64,000 nt of DNA, taken from positions 123,866,663 to 123,930,662 of the forward strand of contig NC_092859.1 of NCBI RefSeq assembly GCF_032062135.1, in the 5' to 3' direction. Made by a program: the position numbers and the translations under genes. A model generated the notes under the pieces. That model was not told the origin of the DNA, searched no databases, and saw only the letters and a list, made by a program, of their open reading frames with translations. The stretch comes from Pyxicephalus adspersus. Its lineage: Eukaryota > Chordata > Amphibia > Anura > Pyxicephalidae. Shown here piece by piece: positions 37,881 through 49,595 of this stretch; position 1 is the stretch's first letter, and every line of letters begins with the position of its first letter.

Positions 37881-39649
37881 TGCAATAGTGTAGCTACAGA
37901 TCTATGGGCCCCAGTGCTTTCCCCTCCGCTCCTTTTCCCATTCTCTCCTCCAGACTGGCAACCACAACCTCCTTCCCATACCTGAACAGACCTGTAGGTA
38001 CACCACAGCCAGTATATAAATCCTCCCAAACACCGGTTAGCTCACTCCCATCACCCCTCCTGTACACATGCCACCTATACACTTGTAAGCACACCCTCCT
38101 CCCTACCTATGAACAAATCCTTTTGTATGCATGTAAGGGTACGTTTTTCCCTTCCTGTACACCATTACCTCTCTGTTCCTGCATTTCCAGCAGCGGGCTC
38201 TTTTCTAGTAACACTCACCTTGCACCTTGGTAGGCAGTTCTAGGTTTTCCTGCAACACCACCTGTAGCTGCTACACAAAGGGAGTCTTTTCTTTGTGCAC
38301 AAAAGGCCAATATAAAGGTGAAGTAGTCAGTTTGAATCTGGAATAGGGACGCAGGGTAAATTTGCAACCTCTGCAACTCCTGTTCCTATAATGCAGTTTT
38401 CCTGTATTTACCACCTGTATTACCATAATTTCTACACTATCTTTTGCCTTTCTATGTCAACCAAACATTATTTTATCTACCCAAAAATGATATATGAGAA
38501 CTAAATAAATAAAGATGGGTTGACCCCCCTAAGGGTTGAGATGTCTTTTAATGTAAATTACATTATAGAGAACACAAATAGGCAAACAAAGGTCTATAAC
38601 CTGCACGATGGTTGTAACAGAGCGAATTCTGCGTGGAATAACTATCCTCTGAAATAACTGTATAGTGTAAGAACAATAAACGTGACCATACAGCAAAGCT
38701 GTATAGAACATACAAACAGTTTGGCCATTTACTAAATCCATCCACACATCTGTACTAAGCATTTAGATCTACATACCTCAGCAAGCTGGATTGTCCAGTT
38801 TAATTTTCACCTTAACCTAATAAGGATCAGCCATGTTGTCTGTAGAATCCCTGAATACCCATGTCAGGTCTGTAGTGAACCTACAGATGGCCAGTTCACT
38901 CATTACCTATTATCATATTAAATTATTTAAATTTTTCTTAAATCCTAGATATTTTAACATTTCCAAAAATAATTTTGAAGAGCTAACACGTAAAGCTGAT
39001 GATTCAGTAGTGGTTTAATGCCATGGTCACTGTGCATTGTAGCGTATGAATATCTGATAATGTTTTCCTGCGTGGAGATGTGCCAGAGCATCTGAATGCT
39101 TTTAACAACATGTCAGCCACATCTGTAGATTTGCAAATACAGGATGATGGACTGAAATTTGGGTGTAGTAATATTATTATTACTATTATTACACCTAAGA
39201 ATTTATTTGAACCCAAACTGGCATATATATACATGACATACAGCATGCATTTAACATGGTACAAAGGTTGTACTTTCATCCACCAGACAACCATGACACA
39301 GGCAGAGTAGGAAAAGAATAGAAGGGCTAACAAAGAATTATTTGGAACTACAGGAGAGATATGTAAGGTAAATTCACAATGGAGCGTTTCAAGGAGCTGT
39401 AAAGGTGCAAGTAGTCATAACAGAAAGTGTATTTTATATCAGTGCTACTATATCTTCCACAAAGCAGCTGTTAGAGCAAATATTTGCTAGAGCACGGATA
39501 TAATATAAAAGGAAAAAATAACTCTTAGCTACAAAGTCCACTGCTAGAGAGACTGTAAAGAAAACTTCAGGCAACAAGTGAAATCAATGTGTGAAATGTT
39601 GTACCATCATTTATCCAGGAGAACTGCAACAGTTTTAAAGCTCAAAAAA
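37881..39649. other. Pyrimidine-rich then AT-rich sequence, no gene recognised
   Basis: 37910-38240 is strongly CT-biased on the plus strand, giving a low-complexity 109-residue frame rich in Pro, Ser and Thr. A short ATT run lies at 39170-39192. Confidence 0.5.
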
Positions 39650-39985
39650 AGTTTTCCTCATCCTTATTCCCCCAAAAGGGACTCTTAAAATATTTTTCAG
39701 GTCTTCAGGAACCTCTGTTAAAATCAATTCATTGGGAATCAGTGGACAATACTCTTTTTAAATGTTTGGTCAGTGGGAAAAATATACATTATATATTAGC
39801 AATCAGAATGATATACTTCAAGTTAAAAAAACAAACAAAAAAAAGAGATTGATTCCATCTTGGTATCTCTGACAAGTGGTGATGGATCCAAAATTATACT
39901 GGTACCACTGGATGAAAGGTCAATCAGCTACAGTTTATGGAGCCCCTGGACATCTCCGGAGGAACATTATGGTTCCACAGAACCC
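39650..39985. mobile_element. hAT-like MITE (family B), long subtype
   Basis: TTTTCAGGTCTTCAGGAACC at the left and GGAGCCCCTGGACATCTCCG then GAGGAACATTATGGTTCCAC at the right. The middle (CTCTGACAAGTGGTGATGGA, GAAAGGTCAATCAGCTACAG) marks the same subtype as 17805. An A-rich insertion lies near 39825-39845. Confidence 0.75.
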
Positions 39986-41936
39986 GGGGATAATAGTTGC
40001 TCTGAAGATACTAAATCCCTTTTAGATTAATTTGAGCCTTACATCTACTTCTCTGCAGTTCCTACATGTGCTCCTGTGCTGAACACAAATTTTATATTAC
40101 CTAATTATAGATAATAAAAAGATAAAATAAAAAGATAAATAACTTTTGGCTTACCATAACATCATTTTATCACAGATAGGTGTTTTACAGTAGAGTTGTC
40201 TGAGCACTACATGCTTTGATGAAAAACACAATCACTGGACAGATATAAAGTCTGTGTACGCATTTCTTTACCCAAAGCCAGCTTTACTTATACCTGATAT
40301 TTCAGTTTTCTGAGTGCTGTCAAATTATTCTGCACCCATGAATGACTGGTAAAAGATACTGATGCCACTATAACAGATGTCATTCTGATTTTATAAGACA
40401 TATGGCAAGATTTACCTTATAAACTCTATTAGTAGAGTTAGAAACTTTCACTAATTCAGTGTTGAGAGCAGAAACTTTAAAAGAGTAGGTCTCTTTTTAT
40501 GCCAACAACATCTTGGTATATTTAGGAGACCCATAAAATTCCCTTTATAGACCATTATGTGTAATAATGACATCTGGCTCATTTTCAGGATTTCGGGTAA
40601 CTGGAGTAAGTCAATTACTTTCCTGATTGACTCCGAAGCATTTACATATTCACACCCCTGTGGTACACTTAAAAAGGGGATATATTTAAATTGGAACTTT
40701 TATGGTTTTGAGTGAGTTTTATTTCATCTTCTTTTTTTGAAGTTAATAAGTTATTAGATATATTTTTCTATCTATCTACACATACATTCTTTGTTTTTTA
40801 CAAAAGAATTTAATATGTGCAAAAGATTCTTGGGGAGACTGCACAGCAAAAGCAACTCCCTTTTCCAGGATTAAGGCACCCAAAAAGGAACATGTTTAAC
40901 ACAAAACGGGGCCCAAAAGATCCAACAATTTGGTAAATAAAAATACAAAATGACCTCCAGTAATAAGAAAGATTTACGCTTGCAGTGGGTCCTTCTTTCC
41001 ATAGTGAAGAGCTGGATTGGTCTAGTTGATGATAAATAAGGAGATAAACAAAAATTATTCCATGTACCCCAGCAGTTAAGCTCTCCAACACTCTGTAATA
41101 TGGGAAGGCCCTTGGCATCCACCCATACATAAACATCAGATGGCCTGGCATCGAAATACTAAATCGACTGTAGGAAAACAATTGAATAAACAGGTCGAAA
41201 CTTGTGGAAGAGAGGTGTTTGGTTAATAAATTTCATCAGCTTCTAGACAAAGAGAGATTTACCTTGACCTTTGTTTGTGGTCAATAAATGTTTGTTTTCA
41301 ATGGCATTCAGGTTTAAGGCTTTATGTTATTTTTTTAATTTAATCGGGCAAAAAGGATAAAAATAATACTTTTCCCCCCAAACATTGTTATAAGTGTAAT
41401 GATGAATTCATCAACTGTAATACCACATGAGATAGGATTCCTAAATATTATATTTTTATAGATAACAGAGAGGATTGTTTTTTGGTCAACACAACTGGAT
41501 CACATCCTCACCATTCTAACATTTGGCTGAAAAACAGCAATACTAGACTATGCATGCATTCTTTATTTACCAGTTTTACTAAGCAGGTGTACCCAATAGG
41601 CACCAACTGAGCCTAAGCCTGATTGTATGGTTTTGGCATTTTTTTTTTACTATAACTGGTATTAATGTTATATAAAAAAAATCTAATATATATTGTTACA
41701 AACAATATGCAGTACTGTTTATTAAAGAAGTTTCAAATCCATTTGAAAATATATGTTTTTAAAAAGGGTGGCCTAAAGATTTATATAAGGAGGAAAAGTG
41801 CAACTAACCTAAGAGATAGCTTGGGTACATGAATTATGGTGGAACTGTTAAGGAGCTATATTGTCATTTCACACAACATGGGAGGCTGATTTAAGACCCA
41901 AAAGGGATTTAATGCTTTTAGCTTTTAGCAGTATTA
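39986..41936. other. AT-rich, possible decayed coding fragment
   Basis: Minus-strand frames of 123 and 83 residues overlap at 40810-41181. No family could be assigned. Confidence 0.4.
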
Positions 41937-42486
41937 NNNNNNNNNNNNNNNNNNNNNNNNNNNNNNNNNNNNNNNNNNNNNNNNNNNNNNNNNNNNNNNN
42001 NNNNNNNNNNNNNNNNNNNNNNNNNNNNNNNNNNNNNNNNNNNNNNNNNNNNNNNNNNNNNNNNNNNNNNNNNNNNNNNNNNNNNNNNNNNNNNNNNNNN
42101 NNNNNNNNNNNNNNNNNNNNNNNNNNNNNNNNNNNNNNNNNNNNNNNNNNNNNNNNNNNNNNNNNNNNNNNNNNNNNNNNNNNNNNNNNNNNNNNNNNNN
42201 NNNNNNNNNNNNNNNNNNNNNNNNNNNNNNNNNNNNNNNNNNNNNNNNNNNNNNNNNNNNNNNNNNNNNNNNNNNNNNNNNNNNNNNNNNNNNNNNNNNN
42301 NNNNNNNNNNNNNNNNNNNNNNNNNNNNNNNNNNNNNNNNNNNNNNNNNNNNNNNNNNNNNNNNNNNNNNNNNNNNNNNNNNNNNNNNNNNNNNNNNNNN
42401 NNNNNNNNNNNNNNNNNNNNNNNNNNNNNNNNNNNNNNNNNNNNNNNNNNNNNNNNNNNNNNNNNNNNNNNNNNNNNNNNNNNNNN
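41937..42486. other. Assembly gap, 550 N
   Basis: A run of N between unique-looking AT-rich flanks; nothing indicates what is missing. The apparent 237-residue frame across it has no meaning. Confidence 0.99.
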
Positions 42487-45197
42487 ACTTTCAGCAGGTT
42501 GCTTATGGGAAGCAGTACACCTCTTTATCCCGCAGTGGTATCCCCAACTATATAGGAGATTAAAGCAAATCTAATTCAGATCCTAGCTAGCTTACATTTA
42601 TAAACATAGTTATGACTTTATTGAATTACTAACTGCATTATTTAGTTATTTTATATTTTTACCAATAGTAGGAGAGGAGAGGGAACTAGTAGAGGGCCAG
42701 CTGTAACTGGGGAAGAGGGACAATTTATTATTATTCTTACTAATTATAAACTGTATTTTTAAAACATCAACATATTATGGAGTGCAGATGACAGAAAGAT
42801 ACAAAGGAATGGCACAGAAGGGAAGAGCTTATAAACTATAATAGGCAATAATAATGGTCAGGTTTTTCTATTCTATTCAATCTATTCAGTTAATTTCTCT
42901 AAAACGATCATCTGATGGTGGGGAGCCTCCTTTTTTGCTACACTTGGTGACTTATCTTAGTTAGTGTTCATCCCTTGGTTATTTTTCAGATGCAGTGACT
43001 TTTCCCCATATTTGTATCATCTGAATGAGAGCTGTATGAATAAAAAAGGTTGCACGGTATTTATATCCTTGAAAGGTTCTCCAATAGGTTATTTGCAATG
43101 ATCCCCCTCATTCTACTGCCAAGGTAAAATGATCCATCTTTTTTATGCAATTTGCATGTTTATCAGCTCTATAGTACAAGTATCCCACACATTCTTATCA
43201 CTTTAACGTATACCATTTCAGCTTGCATTCAACTGCCTTTCACTCATAGATTAAATATAATTATACAATACACAGTGATTTATAAATTACATTTACCATG
43301 CTGTGAAAGCAAGCCAGATAACAAAAACAGAACTTACTACAACATAATGTATATTTCAGCTCAGTTCACATCATAATAAATATATACGCACTAAGAAGGC
43401 CTATGGTTCTTTGTAAAGTTAGATCAAATATCCAACATTTATTTTCTGCTGACATTTAAAGGGAACGTATGCTTAATTGCATGACTTAGAATTGAGAGAT
43501 TTGATCTTTAGCGAATAGAGGATGCTCTTAGAGGTTCACCAATCTCTCATTGCCTCTACATAAAAGGGAGAACACACTGCCACTGGTGACCAAAATTGAC
43601 TATAACAAACTATACGTTGAAACCAATTTTTTCTTTAAACACAACCTTATCATTATTTAAAAAATATAAACCAGAAAGTCTTGTGTTTCAGGGAATCAAT
43701 GGAAATGCCAGAGCAATTTACATGAGAGACTTGGGTAACTTTTACTTGGCATGAGGGTTATGGAGAGGTAGAAAATTGTCACAACCAGTGACCATCTCTG
43801 ATGGTGGGCATCCAGTAAATGTTTGGCATTTATTCAGCAACTTGCAGGTATGAAAGAGAGGAAATGGTCCAAGGTTCCCTAGTGCTTCCCCACCCCCCTT
43901 ATGGCCAGCCTTTGCACATCACTGTGAAAGTTGAATAACCACTCAATAATATATAACGACCAGAATAACGCTGATGTTTCTGCCAGTGTTGGAGGTAAAC
44001 AACAAGTTACAGTAAATTAAGTTTTGCTGATCTGATGGATATATTTTCATAGACAAAGTTTACTTTGTTACTTTCTCTCTTTCATTTCTATAAATCATTT
44101 GGCAGGTTTTCTTCAATATAAAGTGTAAGAGAGTGTGTGTATGTGTGTGATCGCATAGCCTCACATTTGCTGCCACAGCTTGCCACTCATTACATTTTCT
44201 ATGGTATTCTGCAAAGACAAAACCCAAGTGTACATGTGAGAGCGAGAAGCAGTCACATCAGCGTGATTGCCTATAATATTACAAAATGATGAATTGCCAA
44301 AGGCAACTGACCAAACTGAGAAACCTTAACAGATCTGTCACTGCAGTTTGATAAACTGCACAGACAACATCTAGTCATTACCAGCCTGAGACTTTACAAA
44401 TGAGTTTGAAATACAGTTATAATTACATAGGAATAAGTAAGTGACTTTTGAAGAGACACTTTCCTCTCTGTGGACATACTGACCTACAATGGATGTTTTC
44501 CATATCCTTCTAAAATGAAGAAAAACACTGTGCGGGTGATTTATAAAGGTGACATATTGCAGAGACACATAAAATGCTCTACTCGTTTCTTATCTGACTT
44601 AACATACTTATTTTTGCAACGTTAAACCAATTTGTCCAGTCAACTGCATGAATGAATTTATCAAGATGAAAAGTTGGACTTTTTTTTTTTTATGAAAAGT
44701 TGGACTTTTTTTTTTTAAACCAATGCAATATAAGTAATGGAACTAAATGTACCACCAATTATACACACAGCAACATTAAGATGAAAAATTAAGATGAAAT
44801 TTCAGTATTTAGGCAACGTTCTAAGTATAACAACTAAGTTTATAATCTTGTGTCTGCTGTGAATGCTATTTAGAGTTACCTACCTTTTTTTGCAGTTTTC
44901 CAATCCTGTGTGCAGTCTATATTAGTTTTTCTTTTAGGTTCTGATTATGTTTTGGTAAGTACTGAGAATATTGTTGATCTAGCTAGAAATGCAAGGCACT
45001 TGTTGCTTCTAGTCTTATCGATTCAATGAAATACAAATGAACAAAGAGAGACATGTCTGAAGTCCATCTTGGGTTACAACAATGGCTGCCCCAAAGACAG
45101 GATGGTAAAATGTGGGGCAGAAGTGTGTTACGAATATTGATGAATTAATAACTGAAAATGATTATTTAATATTCATTTTTATGTTTTTGATATATAC
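42487..45197. other. AT-rich, no gene recognised
   Basis: A 25-bp tandem duplication (GAAAAGTTGGACTTTTTTTT) lies at 44669-44717. Nothing else stands out. Confidence 0.5.
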
Positions 45198-45342
45198 CTC
45201 TTAGATTGTAAGCTCTTCTGGGCAGGGTCCTCTCCTGTGTCACTGTCTGTATCTGTCTGTCATTTGCAACCCCTATTTAATTTACAGCGCTGTGTAATAT
45301 GTTGGTGCTATATAAATACTTATTATTATAAATAATAATATA
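45198..45342 (+). mobile_element. Retroposon 3' end fragment
   Basis: TTAGATTGTAAGCTCTTCTG, GGCAGGGTCCTCTCCTGTGT and TTACAGCGCTGTGTAATATG, followed by an ATT-rich end (TATAAATACTTATTATTATA). It ends like the V-SINE tail but has a different body, so it is probably the 3' end of a related SINE or of the partner LINE. Confidence 0.65.
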
Positions 45343-46957
45343 TAAACAGATTCTGAACTATCACAGAATCTCATTAATTCAGAGAGCTATACAGAGCTGG
45401 GTATGTCTCCTTGAGCATAAGCTGCAAGTTTTACCTATGATCCATTATTTTCCATTATAAGGGATGATAATGGGCTTTCTAAAGTGCCAAAATGGTGTTT
45501 ATACTAATAAAAGTTTTTATTTTAATTATGGCAACCTAATAACATTTTTGCAATGGAGCCCTTTGAATTCTAGTTACCGCTCGCAAACCAAGAGTTCCAT
45601 TTCAGTCCAAAAGACGAGCATTTGTAATCAAGTTGATCTCAGTGTGGAAGAAGTGCTCAAAAGAAAAATACATAGAAAACAAAAACTCTGGGCAACTGAA
45701 CTTGCAGTACAGAAATACAAGACTATTCTGCTAAGCTGGGATGCTGTTATTTAGCATTTAAACTTTATTTCTATTAAGCTCATTATTATTTTAGATATGA
45801 GTATTATATTAGATTACATGCAAGTAAATGATTAGTTTTTTTTAATTCCCTAATTTCTGTGCCTCACTAGTTTGTATGTGGAACATTTTCATAAACAGTT
45901 AAAAAAATTGCTTAAAAAAAAACAGTTAGAAGACAATAGAGCTAATTATCCAAGGCCCAGGTTTTCAAACAGAGTGTCTGGAACATTAAGCAACTCGTTA
46001 TTAGAGGATTACTATCTAACTATGTTTATTATGGATAATTATCTACTTTGATTTCTAATGCCATCAAGTAGAGTAGTGGGAAGGAAAAAGCACACAGGCC
46101 TGTATGTGATTGTTGAGTGGTTCAGCACTATTGAACAGAATATCCTGAGTATTATGGATAAAGGAAAATGATTTACAGTTCAGTTACATAAAATAGACAT
46201 CTAAAACTGGCAGACTACAGGGATTTTTTTAAAAAATTAAATAAACATATCAAACCCAATTTTTTTAAGATTTGGAGAGTGTGGGTATAGGTTAGAACCT
46301 TTTGTTGTGTTTTTCTTGCTGTTTCTCTCTTCCTAGTTCAGTAATAATCATTTTAATTCCTTAGTGTCTTGGCAAAAAGAAATAGGGGAAAGTTTTCATT
46401 GAAAAGGCACAGAAATAAAGTCAAAGTCGGGTTGGATTTAAAGAAACTAACAAGCATATAGTCTGAAACCCATTAAACTCTCAGTTTAAATCTGCTAAAT
46501 ACATTTATTTGCATTAAAACAAGCGTGTGCATATTCTTACAGTTGTCTTTCTAAAGCTGTTGAGTAAAAAATCCTGTCTGCTATTAGCAGCTGTAGATGG
46601 TGGCTTGTCCTTATTGGGAAAGTAGTGGTCTGTCTGCAGAACCCAAATCATCTATATACTATCCTGCACAATCTCCTCACATAATAAACAAGTATACAAG
46701 CACATAAAGCACAAATGTCCGCTCCCACAGTTCTTTGAAAATGTCTTTACTATATTTCCATTACAAACCTCAGAACTAAACCAACAGTGTGTACTAAAAA
46801 TAAGAAGTAAAGTCACGAGATAGATTTTCTATACTTGTCTTGTCCAAAACCAAACACATTCTTCAATCTTTCAGCTACAACATTTCTATGTATGCTAGCC
46901 TATTTTCTGGGTCAGAAGACACTGCTATAGGGTGCTCATTTTAATTTAGCAAAACAG
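45343..46957. other. AT-rich, no gene recognised
   Basis: A 96-residue plus frame at 45464-45754 has a Lys/Arg-rich end but no recognised domain. Confidence 0.5.
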
Positions 46958-46965
46958 TTCTATAT

Positions 46966-47169
46966 CTGTGTTTCTCTACCTTTTTATTGTGGGGAAACCC
47001 CTTGAAACAACTTTTAAGTCTTCAGAGAACTTGTACTATAATGACTAAATCTACAATTCACAGTACATTAGTGTGGTGGTCAGAATGCCCCTTACATTGC
47101 TGGTCATTGGGAGGAATTGCACAAGAAACCCCTAATAACCACTGGAGAAACCCTGGTTGAGAAACACTG
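46966..47169. mobile_element. hAT-like MITE (family B), short copy abutting a second hAT
   Basis: Starts CTGTGTTTCTCTACC and ends CCTGGTTGAGAAACACTG. The usual CACAAACTGCTCA segment is deleted. Flanks TTCTATAT (46958-46965) and ATCTATAC (47170-47177) agree at six of eight positions. The right flank is also the target duplication of the next element. Confidence 0.82.
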
Positions 47170-47177
47170 ATCTATAC

Positions 47178-47528
47178 TAGCGGTCGCCAACCGGTGGTCC
47201 GTGAGGTCTGCAGTCCTGGTTGATGTACGCCCCAGCAGGGTCAGGGAAAGGACCCCGCTGGAGGGGTGCACCAGCCAGAGCCGCGAACCATGTCTCCCAT
47301 ATGGATCTAAGGCTTGGGGTGGTGGGTGGTTTGCGTCTCTGGACACAACCCGCCAACTCTCCCACTGCAGGCTCAGAGCTGAGATGGGAGAGTGGATGGG
47401 TTCTGGCATCATGACGTCCCTCTGGTGAAGTTTCTTCCCCTTTGAGTGACATGCGGCTCCCCGCCCATACGTGGTCTGGAGTCCATGAATTTAGAGGTCA
47501 TTGACAACCAAAAGGTTGGCAACAGCTG
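47178..47528. mobile_element. hAT-like element (family C, GGTCGCCAACCGGTGG ends) with exact 8-bp target duplication
   Basis: Starts TAGCGGTCGCCAACCGGTGG and ends AAAGGTTGGCAACAGCTG. ATCTATAC lies on both sides (47170-47177 and 47529-47536). The inside holds the shared GC-rich cassette (GACCCCGCTGGAGGGGTGCA, then CTCCCACTGCAGGCTCAGAG and GAGATGGGAGAGTGG). No transposase. Confidence 0.9.
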
Positions 47529-47536
47529 ATCTATAC

Positions 47537-48634
47537 TATATAAATGAACAGAATACTCTACAAACTTTGGTCCTAGGAAAAAATGTTGGATGCTTTGTTT
47601 TAGGTGCACTGTAGCCTAACCAAACCCTGACTATAATACAAATGTTTGGACACGAAACACAAATACATTAATCTTGATAACTTTCCCAATACAAATCATC
47701 ATTATAAGAACAATGCCCATCACCTTAGAGGTTTTAGATGTATCTGATACTGAATATCTGACAAGGTCACATACAGCAATGATTTCAAAAAAATCTTTAC
47801 ACATTCGCTATTCACTTGAATCATTTGTTCCTTATTACTGCAATAAAAGTGCACCATCAGGGACAAATCACTTTTTGTGCCCAGATTGTATTTTGTTACT
47901 GATCAATCATCTCTGATAGTTTCCTTCTCTGTGCAGTTTAAGGTACAGCTAGGAATATCCAATTTCTGCCTGGCAGCACTGGTGTGAATTTAAACCTGGC
48001 AGTATGCTAATTATTTCTTAGCAGTAATTTAACATAATTGCAGTGGCTAGAATATTTTGTTCATAACATAACATTTTTATATTTTGTTGCTTCTGTGCAA
48101 TTTTCAAGATATCGGTAAAACAGTACACAAAATAATCAATCAAATGATTATCAATAAAATTTGTACAATTTGTCAGTAATATTGCTTAGAAAAAGCTAAA
48201 GGTTCATAGTTGGGTATAAAATGAAATTATAAAATGTTTGCAAAAAAAAAAAAAAAGGAATTCTGGAGTCATTTATTTTCAGACTTTATAGCTTGCACAA
48301 GCTTAAAGCAGGACCGATTCTAGGTGACCTTGGTGAGTCTTCTAAAGTGTCATTTAGTTTTGCAGTGCCATTCTTGTACCCCTGTACCTTGCTTGCCGCC
48401 CGTATAACGAAAGTGATGCTTACCCTTCCTCCTTTAATGTGCAATCTAACACAGGGAAGCATGGTGTAATATCAATAAGTGCTAAAAATATGTGTCTGGG
48501 TCCTAGCCCTTAAAAATTGGAGTTAGAATGCCCTGACTTTGACCTTTGTTTGACAAGCAAATGTAATTGGAATAGTGGGAAGCAAAAGCTTAGCAAGAGC
48601 CGGAAGTACAGAGCTTGCCCTAGTATATTTAAAC
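47537..48634. other. AT-rich, no gene recognised
   Basis: A repeat-like segment, AAAGCAGGACCGATTCTAGG to GCCGCCCGTATAACG, lies at 48304-48412; family unknown. Confidence 0.45.
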
Positions 48635-48642
48635 TTATAGAA

Positions 48643-49114
48643 CAGGCATGGTCAAAGTATTGCCCGTGGGCCATATACGGCCCAATGGGGATGTGTCTCT
48701 GGTCCTTTGGGTGGTCTGCGGCTCTGGCCGGTAAAACCACGAGCAGGGTCAGGAGAAGGACCCCGCTGGGCGGGGGTGCACCGGCCAGAGCGGCGGAACA
48801 TGTCCCCGGATCTGAGCCTGTGATGGGAGAGTGGGCGGGTTGTGTGCAGTGACACAGCCCGCCCACTCTCCCTTCGCAAGCTCAGAGCCTGTGATAGGAG
48901 ATTGGGCGGGCTGTGTCCCTGCACACAACCTGCCCATTCTCCCATCGCAGGCTCAGATCTGCGATGGGAGAGTGGGCAGGGCTATGCCATCATGAGGTCA
49001 CATTCAGTGGCGCTATGATGTCATAACCCCGCCCACTCTCCCTTCGGCCCAGCCCCTCTGTCAAATTTTATTTCAGATTGTGGTCCCTGACTAAAAAAGG
49101 TTTGCCCACCCCTG
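48643..49114. mobile_element. hAT-like element (family D) with exact 8-bp target duplication and amplified internal hairpins
   Basis: Starts CAGGCATGGTCAAAGTATTG and ends AGGTTTGCCCACCCCTG. TTATAGAA is exact on both sides (48635-48642 and 49115-49122). The internal unit CTCTCCCATCGCAGGCTCAG, alternating with its reverse complement, occurs about five times between 48815 and 48985. The open frames here are products of this GC-rich repeat. Confidence 0.92.
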
Positions 49115-49290
49115 TTATAGAACCATAGACACAATTGTTTGAATATTTGAATTGGAAAATGGAAGGATTTGAACCTTTGTAAGATTTTCATATATCTATT
49201 GTGTCCCCCATTATGGAGATTTATTTGTACTTACCCATGTGAGGATGGTGCCACTATCCCCTTCCTGGTGGAATCACAAAGCCGGTGAAA

Positions 49291-49595
49291 TTATTATTAC
49301 ACAGTATTTATATATTACACAGCGCTGCACAAAGTCAGTAGTCATGTCACTAGCTGTGGCTCAAAGGAGCTTACAATCTAATGTCTCTACTTCAGTCATA
49401 CGTCTTCATTACAGTCTAAGGTCATTTTTTGGCCAAATAACCTATCTGCATGTTTTTTTGGGATGTGGGAGGAAACCCACACAAACATGGGAAGAACCTG
49501 CAAACTCCATGCAGATAGCGTCCTGGCCGAGATTTGAACCTGGGACATAGCGCTGCAAAGGCCAGAATTTTAACCCTTTAGCCACCATGCTGCCC
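49291..49595 (-). mobile_element. V-SINE, full-length, minus strand
   Basis: Read in reverse it has all parts in order: GGGCAGCATGGTGGCTAAAG head, B box GGTTCAAATCTCGGCCAGGA, V domain (GGGTTTCCTCCCACATCCCA), tail (TAGATTGTAAGCTCC, TTTGTGCAGCGCTGTGTAAT), and a short ATA/ATT-rich 3' end. It is the best copy in the window for defining the family. Confidence 0.88.

Noticed and set aside
37904..38233. 109-residue Pro/Ser/Thr-rich frame
   Set aside because: Low-complexity pyrimidine-rich DNA with frames on both strands; no conserved domain.
41861..42574. 237-residue frame
   Set aside because: Made almost entirely of the N gap.
47104..47609. Several Pro/Arg/Gly-rich frames
   Set aside because: Inside or overlapping the hAT family-C element; similar peptides come from the cassette in the other hAT copies.
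48510..48945. Frames of 62-118 residues on both strands
   Set aside because: They overlap the family-D hAT element and its internal inverted units.
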